Shown here one piece after another: positions 17,631 through 27,719 of a stretch of DNA of 55,631 nt. Each line of letters opens with the position of its first letter. Positions within the stretch are counted from its first letter, which is position 1. The notes under the pieces are model-generated. The model did not search any database. It worked only from the letters and a program-made list of their open reading frames with translations, and was not told where the DNA came from. The position numbers and the translations under genes were made by a program. The stretch comes from Acidobacteriota bacterium (lineage in GTDB: Bacteria; Acidobacteriota; Polarisedimenticolia; Polarisedimenticolales; Polarisedimenticolaceae), in assembly GCA_029861955.1 (NCBI GenBank), contig JAOTYK010000025.1:1-55631 (forward strand). Direction: 5' to 3'.

Positions 17631-20264
17631 CTAGAAACTGCGACCGATCGAGAACTGGAAATTCGTTGACTCATCCCCGACGAGATCGCGTATGGGCACG
17701 CCCCAGATTAACCGCAACGGCACTGGGAAAATTGGCAAGTAAAACCGAAGCTCCACACCCGCAGCCACTCTCATGGTATCAAATCCGAGTGACTGATCCT
17801 CGAACAGGGTATCCCCGACGTCGAGGAAGAACGCCAGCTCCGCCTGCTCGTTCAATGGTCGCACATACTCGCCCTGGAGCAAGTAAAAGCGGTTGCCGCC
17901 GACTTCTACGGTGACCGGAACGCCATTGCTGGAGACCAGATCCGCGGGCGACAGACGGCGCGGGTCGCCTAGCACCTCGCCAATCGACCCGTCCGGGTTG
18001 ATCTCAATGTAACGCAACGGGGTGATCGAGCGAGTCTCGAACACACGAGGACCGAACGTATCGCCCCCCAGCCAGAATCGACGGAAGCGCGGGACTCCGC
18101 CGATCGCAGACTGGTCGTTGGGAGAACCATCCTTCCAGTCCGCGACGTAACCGAGTTCGCCGTGGAACGCCAGGAACGCCTTCCGGAGTCGTTTCCCCCG
18201 ATGGTAATGAGTGTAGCGGATCTGTGGTCGCAGGAAGTTGGTATCCCCACCGAGAGGCCCGCCGGCGACCTCGAAGAACGCCTGGAACTCTTTACCGCCA
18301 CTGGGTCGGAACGGGTTGTTGATCGTGCTGAACCGATAGACCGGTGTGACGCTCGACACCTTGTTACTGGTCTCGATGACCTCCGCCACCTGCCCGATGC
18401 CAACTCCGCCGGCCGGCGTCAGGATCGTGCGGGACGAGACATCCTGGAAGTTGTACTGCAGGCTGATCTGCGAGTTGCGATTGAGGCTCTTGCCCAGAGT
18501 GAGACTCCCACCGCTGCTCTTGCTCTGGAGTGTGTCGCCGAAGTCCACATCCCGGCGGAACAGGCTGAATCCCAACTGATAGGGTCGTCCCAGGAACCAC
18601 GGCTCCTGAAACGAGATCTGGTACTGATCCGATCGCCCACCGAGACGAATCGATGTCGAGAGGGTCTGTCCCCGACCGAGAAAGTTCCTCGTCGAATAGA
18701 CACCGTTGAAGAAAGCGCCGTTCAGCCCGCTGAACCCGCCTCCGACCTGAATCTCGTTCTTGCCCTGCTCGGTTCCGGGGAATTTGACGTTGACGGTGCG
18801 ATTTTCTTCGTCGGGCTCGATGATGGGTTCGCCGTCAACGGAGTAGTAACCCAGTCGATTGACGAGTCGTTTCGTCTGCTCGAGACGGGTGCGACTGAAC
18901 AGCCCCCCCTCGAGCAATGGCGTCTCCCGGCGCAAGACCGCGTCCTTCGTCTTGGAGTTGCCAAGGTAATCGATGCGCGAGACGAGGTACGGATAATCCT
19001 CTTCGACACTGATCGTAACATCGGCGACCCTGTTCTCCGCATCGCGATCGATCCGCCGCACGACCGTGGCGTAGAGATGCCCACGATCCTCATAGCCCGT
19101 CGTGATCGAATCGACACCGGCGTCGACCCGGTCATTACGGAAGATATCGCCGGTCGCGATCGGGATCGCCCGCCGGAGGATCGCGTCCGGGAAGACCCCG
19201 TCGTTCCCCTCGAACTGCACCGTTCCCAGGGTGTACTGGGGGCCCTCGGTAATCGGAACCTTGAGATAGGCCCAGCGCTTGACGGCCTTCTCCTTCTTCT
19301 CCTGCTTTCGGCGGTTCTTTTCGAGTTTTGCCTGTCGTCGTGCGTGTTTCTTGGCCTCGGACCGCGAAAGACTTCCCACATCCACTGCCGGCTCGTCTTC
19401 CGCTGAGTCGGCTTCCGGCTTTTCACGTTTCTTCTTCTTGGGTTTCTTGTCGTCTTCCTCGTCGGTCGCGATGATCGTCACGACGGGGGCACGGATCTCC
19501 ACATCCAGATACCCGAGGTTCTGGTAGAGCTGGCGAACGCCCGACACGTCCTGGTCCCACTTGGCCGGGTGGTAAAGGTTCTTGCCGGACCAGGGCCACC
19601 ACCAGTGTCGTTCTTCCGTGAGTTCGAGTTGCGATCGAAGCTTCCTGCCGGAAAACAGTTCGTTCCCCTCGAACTCGATCTTCCGAATGCGCGTCTTGCC
19701 GCCACTCGAGATACTGAACGCAACCGATCGGGTTCGCTCCGTCACTCGGGTGATTTTCGACGTCACATCGGCGTCGAGGAATCCCTTCTCGCCGAGTAGA
19801 TCTCGAATTATGGCTTCCGCGCCTGCGATCGCGCCAGGATCGACCGGTTTCCCGAGATGAAGGTCGATGTCTCTCTCGGCGAGTCGATCCTCGATCTCGG
19901 TTCGCGTAATGCCGCTCCCCTCCTCGTAGGTGATCGAGCTCAGCGTCGGACGCTCGGTGACCTTGACGACCAGCACGACGCCTCCGTCGCGAGCCGCCTC
20001 CGCCTCCATCGTGAGGTCGTCAAACAGACCTCGGGCCCAGAGTGACTTGAACTGGCGTCGGAGGCGGGCGACGTCGTAGGGGTCCCCGACCTTGACACCC
20101 ATGGCGTGGATGAACGCCTGCTCGGTCATCCGGCGCAGCCCCTGGACATCGATGATCTTGATATCGCCGGACAGCGGCGCCGCCTGCGCATGCGCCAACA
20201 GCGGCAGCACGAAAATCAGTGCGGCGAGGAGGAGTCCTGGGATTGATTGGCGCTTGGGGGACAT
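17631..20264 (-). CDS. bamA: Outer membrane protein assembly factor BamA
   Basis: Central component of the BAM machine that folds beta-barrels into the outer membrane; 877 residues. A signal peptide (1-28) is followed by five POTRA domains. The first starts IKIIDVQGLRRMTEQAF. The barrel follows (about 510-877), ending in FSIGRSF with the terminal phenylalanine. The IWGVPIRDL segment near the end corresponds to the conserved strand 16 region. A strongly charged insert of about 60 residues (267-328), rich in Lys, Arg and Glu, interrupts the POTRA region; it explains much of the excess over the usual 800 residues. Confidence 0.95.
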   Translation of the reverse strand: MSPKRQSIPGLLLAALIFVLPLLAHAQAAPLSGDIKIIDVQGLRRMTEQAFIHAMGVKVGDPYDVARLRRQFKSLWARGLFDDLTMEAEAARDGGVVLVVKVTERPTLSSITYEEGSGITRTEIEDRLAERDIDLHLGKPVDPGAIAGAEAIIRDLLGEKGFLDADVTSKITRVTERTRSVAFSISSGGKTRIRKIEFEGNELFSGRKLRSQLELTEERHWWWPWSGKNLYHPAKWDQDVSGVRQLYQNLGYLDVEIRAPVVTIIATDEEDDKKPKKKKREKPEADSAEDEPAVDVGSLSRSEAKKHARRQAKLEKNRRKQEKKEKAVKRWAYLKVPITEGPQYTLGTVQFEGNDGVFPDAILRRAIPIATGDIFRNDRVDAGVDSITTGYEDRGHLYATVVRRIDRDAENRVADVTISVEEDYPYLVSRIDYLGNSKTKDAVLRRETPLLEGGLFSRTRLEQTKRLVNRLGYYSVDGEPIIEPDEENRTVNVKFPGTEQGKNEIQVGGGFSGLNGAFFNGVYSTRNFLGRGQTLSTSIRLGGRSDQYQISFQEPWFLGRPYQLGFSLFRRDVDFGDTLQSKSSGGSLTLGKSLNRNSQISLQYNFQDVSSRTILTPAGGVGIGQVAEVIETSNKVSSVTPVYRFSTINNPFRPSGGKEFQAFFEVAGGPLGGDTNFLRPQIRYTHYHRGKRLRKAFLAFHGELGYVADWKDGSPNDQSAIGGVPRFRRFWLGGDTFGPRVFETRSITPLRYIEINPDGSIGEVLGDPRRLSPADLVSSNGVPVTVEVGGNRFYLLQGEYVRPLNEQAELAFFLDVGDTLFEDQSLGFDTMRVAAGVELRFYLPIFPVPLRLIWGVPIRDLVGDESTNFQFSIGRSF

Positions 20265-20344
20265 GCAGCGAAGCTCGTAGACGAACGCCGCATTCTACTT
20301 CGAAATTTCTGGATGCGCCGCAGTTCCGACGTCAAATGGCAGGC

Positions 20345-22795
20345 TCAGGCCTCGGCCGGCGAGGCCTCCTGCTCCTCTTCCTGCTCCTGAACGCGAAATC
20401 CGAGGCTATCGCCGGAGACGTAGACTTCGATCGTCCCACGAGGGGGCATCTTGCCCTGAATCAGAGTCTCCGAAAGCGCGTCTTCGATATGCCTCTGAAT
20501 CGCCCGCCGAAGGGGCCGCGCGCCGAAGGAGCGGTCCTGACAAGTGGTATCGACGAGCCATCGGCAGACCTCGTCAGAAACCGTCAGGCGGATCCCGCGA
20601 TCTGCGATCCCCTCATTGAGTCGCTCGATCATGATGCGGGTAATCTGCTGCAGTTGATCCTCACCCAGGGCGTCGAAGACGATGATCTCGTCGATGCGGT
20701 TGATGAACTCGGGGCTCAGCGTGCGCTTCACCTCGGACATCACGGAATCGCGACGGTCCTTGAACGCTTCGGACTCCTGCTCCTCGGCCTTGAAACCGAG
20801 TCGATTGCCTACGCGGGCAACATGCTGGGAGCCGATATTCGAGGTCATGATCACGATGGTGTTCTTGAAGTCGACGACCTGACCGTAGGCGTCGGTGATC
20901 ATGCCATCCTCAAGGACCTGAAGCAGAATATTAAGGACGTCCGGATGGGCCTTCTCGATCTCATCCAGCAAGATGACGCTGTAGGGCTTTCGCTTGATCT
21001 GCTCGGTCAGCTGGCCACCTTCCTCGTGACCCACATAGCCGGGCGGCGAGCCGATCATCTTGGCGATCGCATGCCGCTCCATGTATTCCGACATGTCGAA
21101 CCGCACGAGCGCGCGCTCTGAATCGAACAGGAACTCTGCCAGCGTGCGGGCGACCTCGGTCTTGCCGACGCCCGTCGGACCAAGGAAGACGAACGAGCCG
21201 ATGGGCCGGTTCGGATTCTTCAGCCCCGCTCGAGAACGGCGGATGGCACGCGCGAGAGCGCTGATGGCAGGCTCTTGCCCGACGATTCGCCGATGCATGA
21301 ATTCCTCGGTCTGCAGCAGCTTCTCGGCCTCTTCCTCCGCGACCGATTGGATAGGAATCCCGGTCCAGCGAGAGATGACCTCCTCGACGTGGGAGCGGTC
21401 GACGTCGAGGATCTTGTTGCACTCTTCTTCATAGGCGTGCTTGAGTTCTTCGTGACGGCGCCGAAGTGTCACTTCCTCGTCGTGAAATGCCACCGCCTCG
21501 TCGAAGTCCTTGCGGGCGAGCGCGCTCTTCATGCCGTCGACGGCACGCTTCAACTCACGTTCGATACGCTTGATCTCCGCATAGGAGGTGCTCTTCCCCA
21601 GCTTCACCCGTGCACCGGCCTCGTCGAGGACGTCGATCGCCTTGTCGGGAAGGAACCGATCGGTGATGTACCGATTGGACTGATAGACGGCGGCTCGAAT
21701 CGCCTCTTCTCCAAACCGGACACCATGGAACCGCTCGTAGCGTTCCTTGACGCCGGTCAGGATCTCGAAGGTCTCGTCCTCTGAGGGCGGACGGATGTTG
21801 ATGGGTTGGAAGCGACGCACAAGGGCACGGTCTTTTTCGATATATTTGTGGTAGTCCCGCGGCGTCGTCGCGCCGACGCACTGCACCTCACCGCGCGAAA
21901 GCGTGGGCTTGAGGATGTTGGCGGCGTCCAGGGAACCCTCCGCCGATCCGGCACCGATGAGGGAGTGGATCTCATCGATAAAGATGATCACGTCCTCTGT
22001 GCTTGTCAGCTCCGCGATGATTCCCTTGAGACGCTCTTCGAACTGCCCGCGATACTTGGTTCCTGCGACGACGAGAGAAAGGTCGAGCGCCAGGAGACGC
22101 TTGCTCATCAGCGATGGAGGAACGTCCCCTTCGATGATTCGCGTGGCAAGACCCTCGACGATCGCGGTCTTGCCGACACCGGGCTCACCCAGGAGGACCG
22201 GGTTGTTCTTCCTTCTACGCGACAGGATCTGAATGACGCGCTCTAGTTCGGCTTCGCGACCGATCAGCGGATCGAAGACGTGGCGCTCGGCCATCTCCGA
22301 GAGATCCCGAGAGAATTCGTTGAGGAACGGAGTCTCTTTCTTCTTCTTCGGAAGCGAACGACGCTTGTGCAGATTGACGGCGTCCTCACGGACCGCGTAG
22401 AGACGCATGCCTCGTTCGACGAGAAGCCGTCCGGCGGTCGACTCCTCCATACGCAGGAGTCCCAGTAAGAGATGTTCCGAGCCGATGCTGGAATGCATGA
22501 GTCGCTCGGACTCTTCCTCGGCATACTCGAGAACTTTCTTCGTCTCGTCGCTGAACGGAATCTCTACCGAGGTCGAGAGCTTCTCTCGCATGGGACCCCG
22601 GCGCTCGAGTTCCGCCTGGAGTAAATCGATCGAGACATTGGCGCGGTTGAACAGCTCTCGAATCGACTCTTCCGGCTCTTTGAGGAGCCCCAGGAGGATG
22701 TGCTCGGAGCCGATGTGCTGCGCGCTCTGCTGGCTGGCCTCGTAACGCGCGAGGAAGAGGACTCGTTTCGCTTTTTCTGTCAGCTTTTCGAACAT
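20345..22795 (-). CDS. clpC: ATP-dependent Clp protease ATP-binding subunit ClpC
   Basis: HSP100 unfoldase of 816 residues that feeds substrates to ClpP. It has an N-terminal double Clp repeat (MFEKLTEKAKRVLFLARYEA and a second copy near 78), AAA1 with GEPGVGKT and DEIHSLIGAG, a middle coiled-coil domain (about 400-470), and AAA2 with GPTGVGKT and the C-terminal D2 domain. ATG 22795 is preferred to the adjacent TTG. The gene sits between lolD and bamA, an unusual neighbourhood for clpC, with about 70 bases on each side. No ctsR or mcsAB genes are near. Confidence 0.95.
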   Translation of the reverse strand: MFEKLTEKAKRVLFLARYEASQQSAQHIGSEHILLGLLKEPEESIRELFNRANVSIDLLQAELERRGPMREKLSTSVEIPFSDETKKVLEYAEEESERLMHSSIGSEHLLLGLLRMEESTAGRLLVERGMRLYAVREDAVNLHKRRSLPKKKKETPFLNEFSRDLSEMAERHVFDPLIGREAELERVIQILSRRRKNNPVLLGEPGVGKTAIVEGLATRIIEGDVPPSLMSKRLLALDLSLVVAGTKYRGQFEERLKGIIAELTSTEDVIIFIDEIHSLIGAGSAEGSLDAANILKPTLSRGEVQCVGATTPRDYHKYIEKDRALVRRFQPINIRPPSEDETFEILTGVKERYERFHGVRFGEEAIRAAVYQSNRYITDRFLPDKAIDVLDEAGARVKLGKSTSYAEIKRIERELKRAVDGMKSALARKDFDEAVAFHDEEVTLRRRHEELKHAYEEECNKILDVDRSHVEEVISRWTGIPIQSVAEEEAEKLLQTEEFMHRRIVGQEPAISALARAIRRSRAGLKNPNRPIGSFVFLGPTGVGKTEVARTLAEFLFDSERALVRFDMSEYMERHAIAKMIGSPPGYVGHEEGGQLTEQIKRKPYSVILLDEIEKAHPDVLNILLQVLEDGMITDAYGQVVDFKNTIVIMTSNIGSQHVARVGNRLGFKAEEQESEAFKDRRDSVMSEVKRTLSPEFINRIDEIIVFDALGEDQLQQITRIMIERLNEGIADRGIRLTVSDEVCRWLVDTTCQDRSFGARPLRRAIQRHIEDALSETLIQGKMPPRGTIEVYVSGDSLGFRVQEQEEEQEASPAEA

Positions 22796-22824
22796 CAAGC
22801 CTACCGCCCCGTTTCATGACGTTC

Positions 22825-22840
22825 AGCGGAAGTTCCCGCT
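22825..22840. promoter_or_regulatory. Imperfect palindrome upstream of clpC (possible operator)
   Basis: AGCGGAAGTTCCCGCT is a 16-base imperfect dyad in the 73-base gap between clpC and lolD. On the minus strand it lies downstream of a TATGCTATAG box that could be a -10 element. Spacing suits a repressor site, but no family consensus is matched. Confidence 0.3.
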
Positions 22841-22868
22841 TCATCTATAGCATAGGTCCTGGGGGGGG

Positions 22869-23589
<721 letters not shown>

Positions 23590-23597
<8 letters not shown>

Positions 23598-24828
23598 GAC
23601 GCAACGCTTCCACCGGACGCAGTCGGGCCGCCTTCGATGCCGGATAGATGGTCGCCAGCAGCGAGACGGCAAGCGCGGCAACACCGATCCAGACGAGGTC
23701 GATGGGCCGAGTCTGGAACGGAACGAACGAGAGGTAGTAGACGTCCGGGTTGAGTTGGATGACCTCGCCGGCGTGCAGCCAGTAAGAGATCGCGGTGCCC
23801 AGGATCAGACCGCTGATGGTGCCGAGAATCCCGATGACCAGTCCCTGAAGGACGAACACGGCCGCAACACCCGTCGGGCGGGCCCCGAGCGCGGTCAGGG
23901 TACCGATATCGCGGATCTTGTCGTTGACCATCAGAATCAACGTCGAGACGATATTCAGGGCGGCGACAACCACGATCAGACCGATCGCCAGGAACAACAA
24001 GATCCTCTCGGTGTTGAGAGCCCTGAGGAGGTCCTTGTTCTGCTCGATCAGATCGACGACGATCCACTCTGGGAAGAGCGCCTCTTGCAGGCGCTCCTTC
24101 ATCACCGGCAGGTCGTCGATCTCCTGTAACCGCACCTCTGCCCAGGTCGCCTGCTCCGGGGCGCGCAGGAGGCGTTGCGCCGCGGGGACCTGGATGTACG
24201 CCCGCTGGGAGTCTTCCTGAAAGTGTCGGGAGCGGTAGGTTCCGACCATCTCGAATAGCTGACTCTGCGGTGCGACACCCCAGGGTGTCAGCCCGACCCG
24301 GGGGACCAGCACCCTCACTTCATCCCCCGTCGTAACGCCGAGGGTCCTGGCGAGCTGTTCGCCAAGCACCATTCCGGGGCGGCGCCCCGCAGAGGAGTTG
24401 GCCAACGCCTCGAAAGCCGTCGGCTCGGGGTCTTTACCAAGCACGACCGCGGTATGCCGCCAGGGGTCCACGCCGTACAGTTGGATGTACTGAGGGGTCG
24501 AACCGTTTCCGTCGGCTGTGATCATCGCGGGGGAATAGAGAACGGGACCGGCGGCCTCAACACCCTTCACCGAGAGGACGGCCGCAAGCAGCGTCTCCAC
24601 ATCGCCAAACGTATCTTCGAATCGACTGGTGACGGTCAGGTGGGCGCTTCCGCTGTGGATCCGATCTCGCACGTCGGCCTCGAACCCGGCCATCAGCGAC
24701 AATGCGATGACCAGGGCCGCGGCTCCGACGGCGACGCCGGCAACGGAGATCAACGTGATCACGGAAAGAAACGTGTGACCACGGTGAACACGAAGATAAC
24801 GGAGTGCGAGGAAGAAAGAGTACGCCAT
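23590..24828 (-). CDS. lolC: Lipoprotein-releasing ABC transporter permease LolC/LolE
   Basis: A 412-residue inner-membrane permease. It has an N-terminal transmembrane helix (about 20-45), a large periplasmic domain (about 46-265) and three C-terminal helices forming the FtsX-like domain. The start FFLALRYLR and the end VEALRHD are typical of LolC/E. Only one permease gene is present, so a homodimer (LolCD type, sometimes called LolF) is possible rather than LolC plus LolE. It lies three bases after the aspartate-semialdehyde-dehydrogenase-like gene. Confidence 0.92.
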
Positions 24829-24831
24829 GGG

Positions 24832-25842
24832 CTACAACGGCTTCACGGCGCCCGCGAGGCGAACCGCATGGCTCGCCGCTCGCTTCTGTGCTTCCCCGGC
24901 AATCGCCCAGAGGGAGATGCGACCGGTGTCCTCGACGTCGATCCGTGCGACCTGCAGTCTCTCCTCGCCGATGATGTCCAGCGGTGTCTGCGCCGCGGCA
25001 TCCCCTTCGGGCAACGAGATATCGGCCGCGGCCATCGCCGCACGCAACACATCGACGTCGATCGCGGAGGACGGCTTGAGACTGATCTGTAGCGCATGCC
25101 CGTAGAACACCGGGACCGCAATCAATGACAAGCTCAGCCGGGGTCGATCCCAACGCACCAGGTGTTGCACCTGTCCGCGAATCACATCCGTCTCGTCGGC
25201 CGTCTCACACGACAGACGGCCGGCAGGGACGACGTTGAACGCCAGTTGTTGCCCCAGCACCTCGGTCGGGACCTCGGAGAAATTCAGGAGAAGCACCGTC
25301 TGCTCACGAAGTTCGTCGATCCCCTTCTCGCCGAAGTCCGCGACGGGACGAAGTACCGTGGCGACCACGTCGTCCAGATCGACCAGGCGTTGGATCGGTG
25401 CCAGAAGTTTCGCCAGGATGAGCGTCAGCGGATGCGGCGCTATCAGCACCGACCCAGTGGGTGCCTCTTCGGACCCAAGATCCAGGTCGACGAGAAGCGC
25501 CTGGCTCGACGGTGGAATCGTGCCGGTGACGTCGATCACGACGCCGTTTCGTGTCGGATCGGCCACGAGCTTATCCACCACCGGTCCGGCCTCGCACACG
25601 AACACGACGTCGAACTCTCGAATCTCCTCGAAGATCGGCGGCTGAATGAGTCTGGCCTCCCCCGCGTACTCACCGATCTGCGCTTCTTCACCGTCATCGC
25701 CAAACAGATCGACACGGGATCCCGGAATCCGTCTCTCGGTCAGGACGTCACGAATCGCGACCCCTTCGCGAGACGCGGCTCCGAGGATCGCAACCCGGGC
25801 AGTCCCGGATTTCGATGGTTTAGCGGACTGGAGTTCCGTCAC
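24832..25842 (-). CDS. Aspartate-semialdehyde dehydrogenase-like protein lacking the catalytic cysteine
   Basis: A 336-residue protein with the ASADH architecture: an N-terminal NAD(P)-binding fold (ARVAILGAASREGVAIRDVL), then a dimerisation domain with VPVFYGHALQISL. In true enzymes the nucleophile lies in a PNCST-like motif. Here the matching segment is PHPLT (136-140), so the cysteine is gone, and the SGAG-type stretch is replaced by RPVADFGEKGIDELREQT. It is therefore USG-1-like and probably not an active dehydrogenase. GTG 25842 has GAGGAG seven bases upstream and overlaps pssA by 23 bases; a longer upstream frame is not supported. Confidence 0.82.
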   Translation of the reverse strand: MTELQSAKPSKSGTARVAILGAASREGVAIRDVLTERRIPGSRVDLFGDDGEEAQIGEYAGEARLIQPPIFEEIREFDVVFVCEAGPVVDKLVADPTRNGVVIDVTGTIPPSSQALLVDLDLGSEEAPTGSVLIAPHPLTLILAKLLAPIQRLVDLDDVVATVLRPVADFGEKGIDELREQTVLLLNFSEVPTEVLGQQLAFNVVPAGRLSCETADETDVIRGQVQHLVRWDRPRLSLSLIAVPVFYGHALQISLKPSSAIDVDVLRAAMAAADISLPEGDAAAQTPLDIIGEERLQVARIDVEDTGRISLWAIAGEAQKRAASHAVRLAGAVKPL

Positions 25843-26599
25843 CGACGCTCTCCTCGGCCGACGTGGCCTGCGATTCTCGACGTGAACGACGACGCCAGGA
25901 CCAGAGACCACTGACCGGCGCGGACAACAGGTAAACGACGCCCATCCCAAGCAGTGCCCATTCTCTGAAGAGCACGATGGCCACGATCGATACCGCAACC
26001 GGCAACACGACGAAGTACGACTTGCGATCGCTCAGTCCCAGATCCTTGAACGCCGGGTAGCGGACACGGGAGACCATCAACAAGGCAAGGAAGATGACGA
26101 TCGCTATCGGTGCCGCGACCGCAGTTCCCTCATTGAACGCGTTCGGGAACGTCAACATCAGACTCGAGAAGATTCCGGCTGCGGCGGGTGAAGGCAGACC
26201 CGCGAAGTGGCGCTTCTCCTGAACCGTGTTCCGGAGATTGAATCGAGCAAGACGCATGGCGGCGCAGACAACAAAGATGAACCCGACCAGCCACCCCACT
26301 CGCTCGAACGGCTTGAGGACCCACGCGTACGCGAGCACGGCGGGAGCCAGACCGAACGAGACGAGGTCGGCCAACGAGTCGAACTCGAAGCCGAACTCCG
26401 ATGTCGTGTTGGTCAATCGTGCAATTCGCCCGTCGAGCCCATCAAGCACACCGGCCACGACGATCAAGATCGCGGCACTTGTGAGGTGCCCGTCCATCGA
26501 TTGAATGATCGCGCTGAATCCACAGAACAGATTCCCGACCGTGAACAGTGTCGGCAACAGGTAGATTCCGCGGCGGCGCTTGCGTCTGGGTTTGATCAT
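25820..26599 (-). CDS. pssA: CDP-diacylglycerol-serine O-phosphatidyltransferase
   Basis: Makes phosphatidylserine from CDP-diacylglycerol and serine in the membrane. The CDP-alcohol phosphotransferase motif is intact (DGLDGRIARLT, then EFDSLADLVSFG), giving D-x2-D-G-x2-A-R-x8-G-x3-D-x3-D. Several hydrophobic helices (about 8-28, 33-55, 85-120, 140-165, 180-225) fit the family. The 259-residue length is standard. It follows psd by 56 bases, so phosphatidylethanolamine synthesis is encoded side by side. GGAGA precedes the ATG. Confidence 0.94.
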   Translation of the reverse strand: MIKPRRKRRRGIYLLPTLFTVGNLFCGFSAIIQSMDGHLTSAAILIVVAGVLDGLDGRIARLTNTTSEFGFEFDSLADLVSFGLAPAVLAYAWVLKPFERVGWLVGFIFVVCAAMRLARFNLRNTVQEKRHFAGLPSPAAAGIFSSLMLTFPNAFNEGTAVAAPIAIVIFLALLMVSRVRYPAFKDLGLSDRKSYFVVLPVAVSIVAIVLFREWALLGMGVVYLLSAPVSGLWSWRRRSRRESQATSAEESVGDGTPVR

Positions 26600-26655
26600 C
26601 TATCTCCGAGCTCCAGCCCACACTATATCCCTAGCGGGGAACCCGACGCCCGTCC

Positions 26656-27237
26656 CTAGGCGATGGGTGTCTCGCCGGCCACGGTTCGGTCCCCGGCAGA
26701 GAGCTTGGTTCTGCGACCCGCCGGAAAATGAACATCGACCCGGGAGCCGAATCGGATCACTCCCACCCGATCGCCACGTTTGACCGTATCGCCCACGCGA
26801 ACCCGACAGACGATCCGACGCGCCACGAGACCGGCGACCAGGACGAATCGGCAGGGGCCGCCGTCCCCCTCCACGAGGATTTCCGTACGCTCATTGGCGT
26901 CCGGCGCGTCATCGCGGTAGGCGGCAAGGAACTGACCGTCGTGATGTTCGACGTGAGTCACTCGACCGGCGATCGGCGATCGACAGACATGGACATTGAA
27001 GACGTTCATGAAGATCGAGAGTCGCTCAGGATGGGTCGCCAACACTCGACCGTCGGCGGGCGCTAGCCAGCCTTCCACCGCGACCTCGGAATCGCGGGCC
27101 GGGTCACGAAAGAACCAGCCCGTAAACAGCAACGCCAGAAGCGGCAACAAACCTGCGAGCGGGTGCCACCAGAACGCCAGCGCTGTAACGACCGCTAGCG
27201 GCAGGACGAACTGCCAGGCTTCTCGATCCAGCTTCAT
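26656..27237 (-). CDS. psd: Phosphatidylserine decarboxylase, short (PSD-A-like) type
   Basis: Converts phosphatidylserine to phosphatidylethanolamine. The 193-residue proenzyme has two close N-terminal helices (about 10-45), then PADGRVLATHPE, the NVFNVHVCRSPIAGRV motif with the key histidine, and a C-terminal self-cleavage site in IRFGSRVDV, where the serine after glycine becomes the pyruvoyl group. ATG 27237 is two bases after the rimI stop, with GGGGAG upstream. A longer frame upstream overlaps rimI and is not credible. Confidence 0.93.
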   Translation of the reverse strand: MKLDREAWQFVLPLAVVTALAFWWHPLAGLLPLLALLFTGWFFRDPARDSEVAVEGWLAPADGRVLATHPERLSIFMNVFNVHVCRSPIAGRVTHVEHHDGQFLAAYRDDAPDANERTEILVEGDGGPCRFVLVAGLVARRIVCRVRVGDTVKRGDRVGVIRFGSRVDVHFPAGRRTKLSAGDRTVAGETPIA

Positions 27238-27239
27238 GA

Positions 27240-27719
27240 TCACCGCTCCCCGTCCGGGAATTCGCCAAGGTCGAGGCTCAATACCAGAGCATCCTCGACC
27301 GGCGCCAGGTAGTAGTGCGGGCGACGTCCCACCTCCACGAATCCGTAGCCTGCATAGAGACGTCGCGCAGCATTGTTGGATTCGCGAACCTCGAGCCAGA
27401 CACTCTCGACGCCATCCGCAGTCCAACGTCGAAGGCCATCCTGCACCAACCTGCGAGCGAAACCGCGCCGGCGTTGATTCGGCTCGACTCCCAACTTGAG
27501 AATCTCAACTCCAACCGGAAGGCGCCGTGTCAGGAGGTAGCCGACGAGCAGGTCTCCGCGATGGAGGACCGTCCCGCTGCCGCCTTCGTCGAGTGTCTCC
27601 CGAATCCCGTCGACCGACCACGGGGCGCTGAAGCAACGAGCCTCCAACTCTCCCACCACCGGCAGATGGTCTGACGTCAGGATCTCCAACCGCTCATCCC
27701 CTGCGCTTGATTTCTGCAT
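27240..27719 (-). CDS. rimI: Ribosomal-protein-alanine N-acetyltransferase RimI-like (GNAT)
   Basis: GNAT acetyltransferase of 159 residues. The acetyl-CoA-binding motif (KLGVEPNQRRRGFARRLVQ) is clear, as are the later ESVWLEVRESNNAARRLYAGYGFVEVGRRPHYY residues typical of RimI. It follows tsaB with a 26-base overlap, the frequent tsaB-rimI pairing. ATG 27719 (MQKSSAG) is chosen as the first start compatible with the family; much longer upstream frames run inside tsaB. The substrate is presumably the S18 N-terminus, but RimI relatives are broad. Confidence 0.9.
   Translation of the reverse strand: MQKSSAGDERLEILTSDHLPVVGELEARCFSAPWSVDGIRETLDEGGSGTVLHRGDLLVGYLLTRRLPVGVEILKLGVEPNQRRRGFARRLVQDGLRRWTADGVESVWLEVRESNNAARRLYAGYGFVEVGRRPHYYLAPVEDALVLSLDLGEFPDGER

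Noticed and set aside
22861-22868. Run of eight G (C on the coding strand) after lolD, as a phase-variation tract
   Set aside because: It lies outside coding sequence, directly after the stop, so slippage would not change a protein.
26656-26760. GSR instead of GST at the Psd self-cleavage site as a defect
   Set aside because: The serine after glycine is present, and short-type decarboxylases commonly vary in the next residue.
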